Of a DNA stretch of 64,000 nt, positions 62,940-64,000 are shown in pieces. The notes under the pieces are model-generated. The model saw nothing but the letters and a program-made list of their open reading frames with translations. It was not told the origin of the DNA and ran no database searches. Origin of the DNA: Posidonia oceanica (lineage: Eukaryota > Streptophyta > Magnoliopsida > Alismatales > Posidoniaceae); NCBI GenBank assembly GCA_037176725.1, contig JAZBRS010000029.1:125459001-125523000 (forward strand), given 5' to 3'. Numbering within the stretch: position 1 is the first letter of the stretch; every line of letters starts with the position of its first letter. A program made the translations under genes and the position numbers.

Positions 62940-63200
62940 GCATGTCAATCGAGCCATTCGGTCACATGGTTACACTACGCAACGTAATAGGAGAGAATGA
63001 CTTAGTCTTGATTTCCAGAATGATAAGAAAATCAACCTTATTTGACCAGACTATGTTCCTAAGCTCCCTCCTTTTAGTCCTACTGCCCAAACCTCTAATG
63101 TTCCAAGCAAGAATAATCATGAAGAAGATATACAGAAAAGCGGCACAAAGCAATAAGGCTAGCAGTGCAGAGCCTGCAAAAGCTCCACACAACCCAAATC
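62940..63200 (-). pseudogene. LINE ORF2 start: AP-endonuclease N-terminus, truncated
   Basis: On the minus strand the protein reads MIILAWNIRGLGSRTKRREL then RNIVWSNKVDFLIILEIKTK. This is the N-terminus of the apurinic endonuclease of plant L1-type LINE ORF2: catalytic-site Asn in WNIRG and the Glu of the usual QETK motif (EIK here). Only about 60 residues remain before it meets the LTR of element C. Reverse transcriptase is not in the window. Confidence 0.8.
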
Positions 63201-64000
63201 AACATCTAAGTTTGAAACAGGTAACCCATTTTGTGCCCTAACCGTATCCAAAAGTCGGTATAGCTTCGGAAGAGTCACTAACCAATATGCCTATTTTAGA
63301 ACAAAAAGCTAAATCACTATAGGTGTCCCATCTAAGAATATCATCTAAAATATCATTGTGGGGGAGCGATTTTCCAGAATTAGATGAACAAGTAGAAATG
63401 CCGTAAGAGGAAGGGGGATTAGTCTCCAACCTCAGAGCGATAGGAGAACCCAAAAAAGAAGAAGCAAAGCTAGTACCTTGCGAAGCGGTCATCACAGGAG
63501 TAGATCGGCCAGCATTAGAGAGATGCCCTTCCGAAGTTGCTGGGACAGCTCCACCGACCAGGCCATCTTCCTCAGTGCCAGATAAAGCTCCACTTCTAGG
63601 TCATCGATCACAGCTAGAAGATCCTTGACGCGGGCCTTTTTGAATTTGTTGCTCATAAACCTTACATAGGAGGAAGTGCTCGGCGAGTCCCAACCTTCGT
63701 CACTAGGGGTAGGGACCACTTTACTCTTCGACGCCTTAAGAGGAATGTTGGAAGTAGACAACTAGGATGGGCGGAGAGTCGGGGTGGGATCCTTTCCCTT
63801 TTCGTGGAAGGAGGTGTTGGAATGAGGCAGGAGAGAACCTATTGGATTTCCTTCAAGACTTCTAGATGAAGACCCGACATTCCTAGCCAACGGACCAGAT
63901 GAACAGCAAACGTCAATCGCAAGAACTCGGACAGAAGAAGTTGCCCTTACGTCCTCCCCCGATTGACTAGTCTTGCCAAAAGTCCTCTTACGCACCCAAG
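63201..64000 (-). pseudogene. Probable LINE ORF1 region, broken, continues past window
   Basis: Directly upstream of the ORF2 start on the same strand. Two frames of 77 and 89 codons (63762-63995 and 63492-63761) are the same reading frame separated by one TAG; a third (63238-63495) is in another frame. I see no zinc knuckle or RNA-binding motif, so the ORF1 assignment rests on position alone. The right end is cut by the window. Confidence 0.4.

Noticed and set aside
1..64000. Host protein-coding genes, tRNA or rRNA genes
   Set aside because: Every long frame belongs to a retrotransposon or LINE or is a repeat artefact. The tRNA-Arg-like 18-mers are primer sites without the rest of a tRNA. 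No rRNA sequence was recognised.

Overview
The window is a nest of plant LTR retrotransposons with no host gene that I can recognise. The elements are Ty3/gypsy of the Tat clade (Ogre/Retand/Tat group). The evidence is the pol order protease, reverse transcriptase, RNase H, a second (archaeal-type) RNase H, integrase; a primer-binding site matching plant tRNA-Arg; very long LTRs; and an extra open frame after pol that looks like the plant DUF7745/plant-mobile-domain family. This points to a flowering plant with a repeat-rich genome. I cannot name the species.

Layout. (1) 1-6034 is the 3' part of an element (copy A): the end of integrase, the extra ORF, hairpin-rich tandem repeats and the polypurine tract. 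(2) 6035-11892 is a 5.86 kb LTR shared between copy A and copy B. (3) 11893-27044 is the complete internal region of copy B, with a gag-pol frame of 2767 codons. (4) 27045-32901 is the second LTR of B. Copies A and B are nearly identical, so the arrangement is a tandem internal-LTR-internal-LTR element. (5) It sits inside the RNase H gene of an older, diverged Tat element (C), whose pieces are 32902-33431 and 53768-62930. (6) Element C is interrupted again at 33432-53767 by a minus-strand element (D, about 14.3 kb without its own insertion). D has an exact 5-bp target duplication CCTAG, keeps gag, and lacks protease, RT and integrase. (7) D is itself interrupted by a solo LTR of the A/B type (E, 44144-50181, minus strand, target duplication TATGG/CATGG). 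(8) 62930-64000 is part of an L1-type LINE on the minus strand.

How the parts work together. Copy B is young (its LTRs differ at roughly 15-20 places by eye) but is broken by a TGA inside integrase and a TAG in the extra ORF. D keeps LTRs, primer site, leader, gag and polypurine tract, so it could only have moved with proteins from an autonomous relative. C is old and full of stops, most of them fitting C-to-T change.

The most interesting signal is non-coding. Between the extra ORF and the polypurine tract, three diverged elements (A/B, C, D) carry arrays of small hairpins whose two arms change together (GATA/TATC, GACA/TGTC, GGTA/TACC, GATG/CATC, GGCA/TGCT) around a conserved loop. A twin GATACC hairpin and a hairpin pair around the polypurine tract occur in all three. 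The LTRs of C and D carry a different family of covarying twin hairpins built on GTTGGACGC. This looks like selected or copied secondary structure in giant plant retrotransposons; I know of no description of it, but I could not search.
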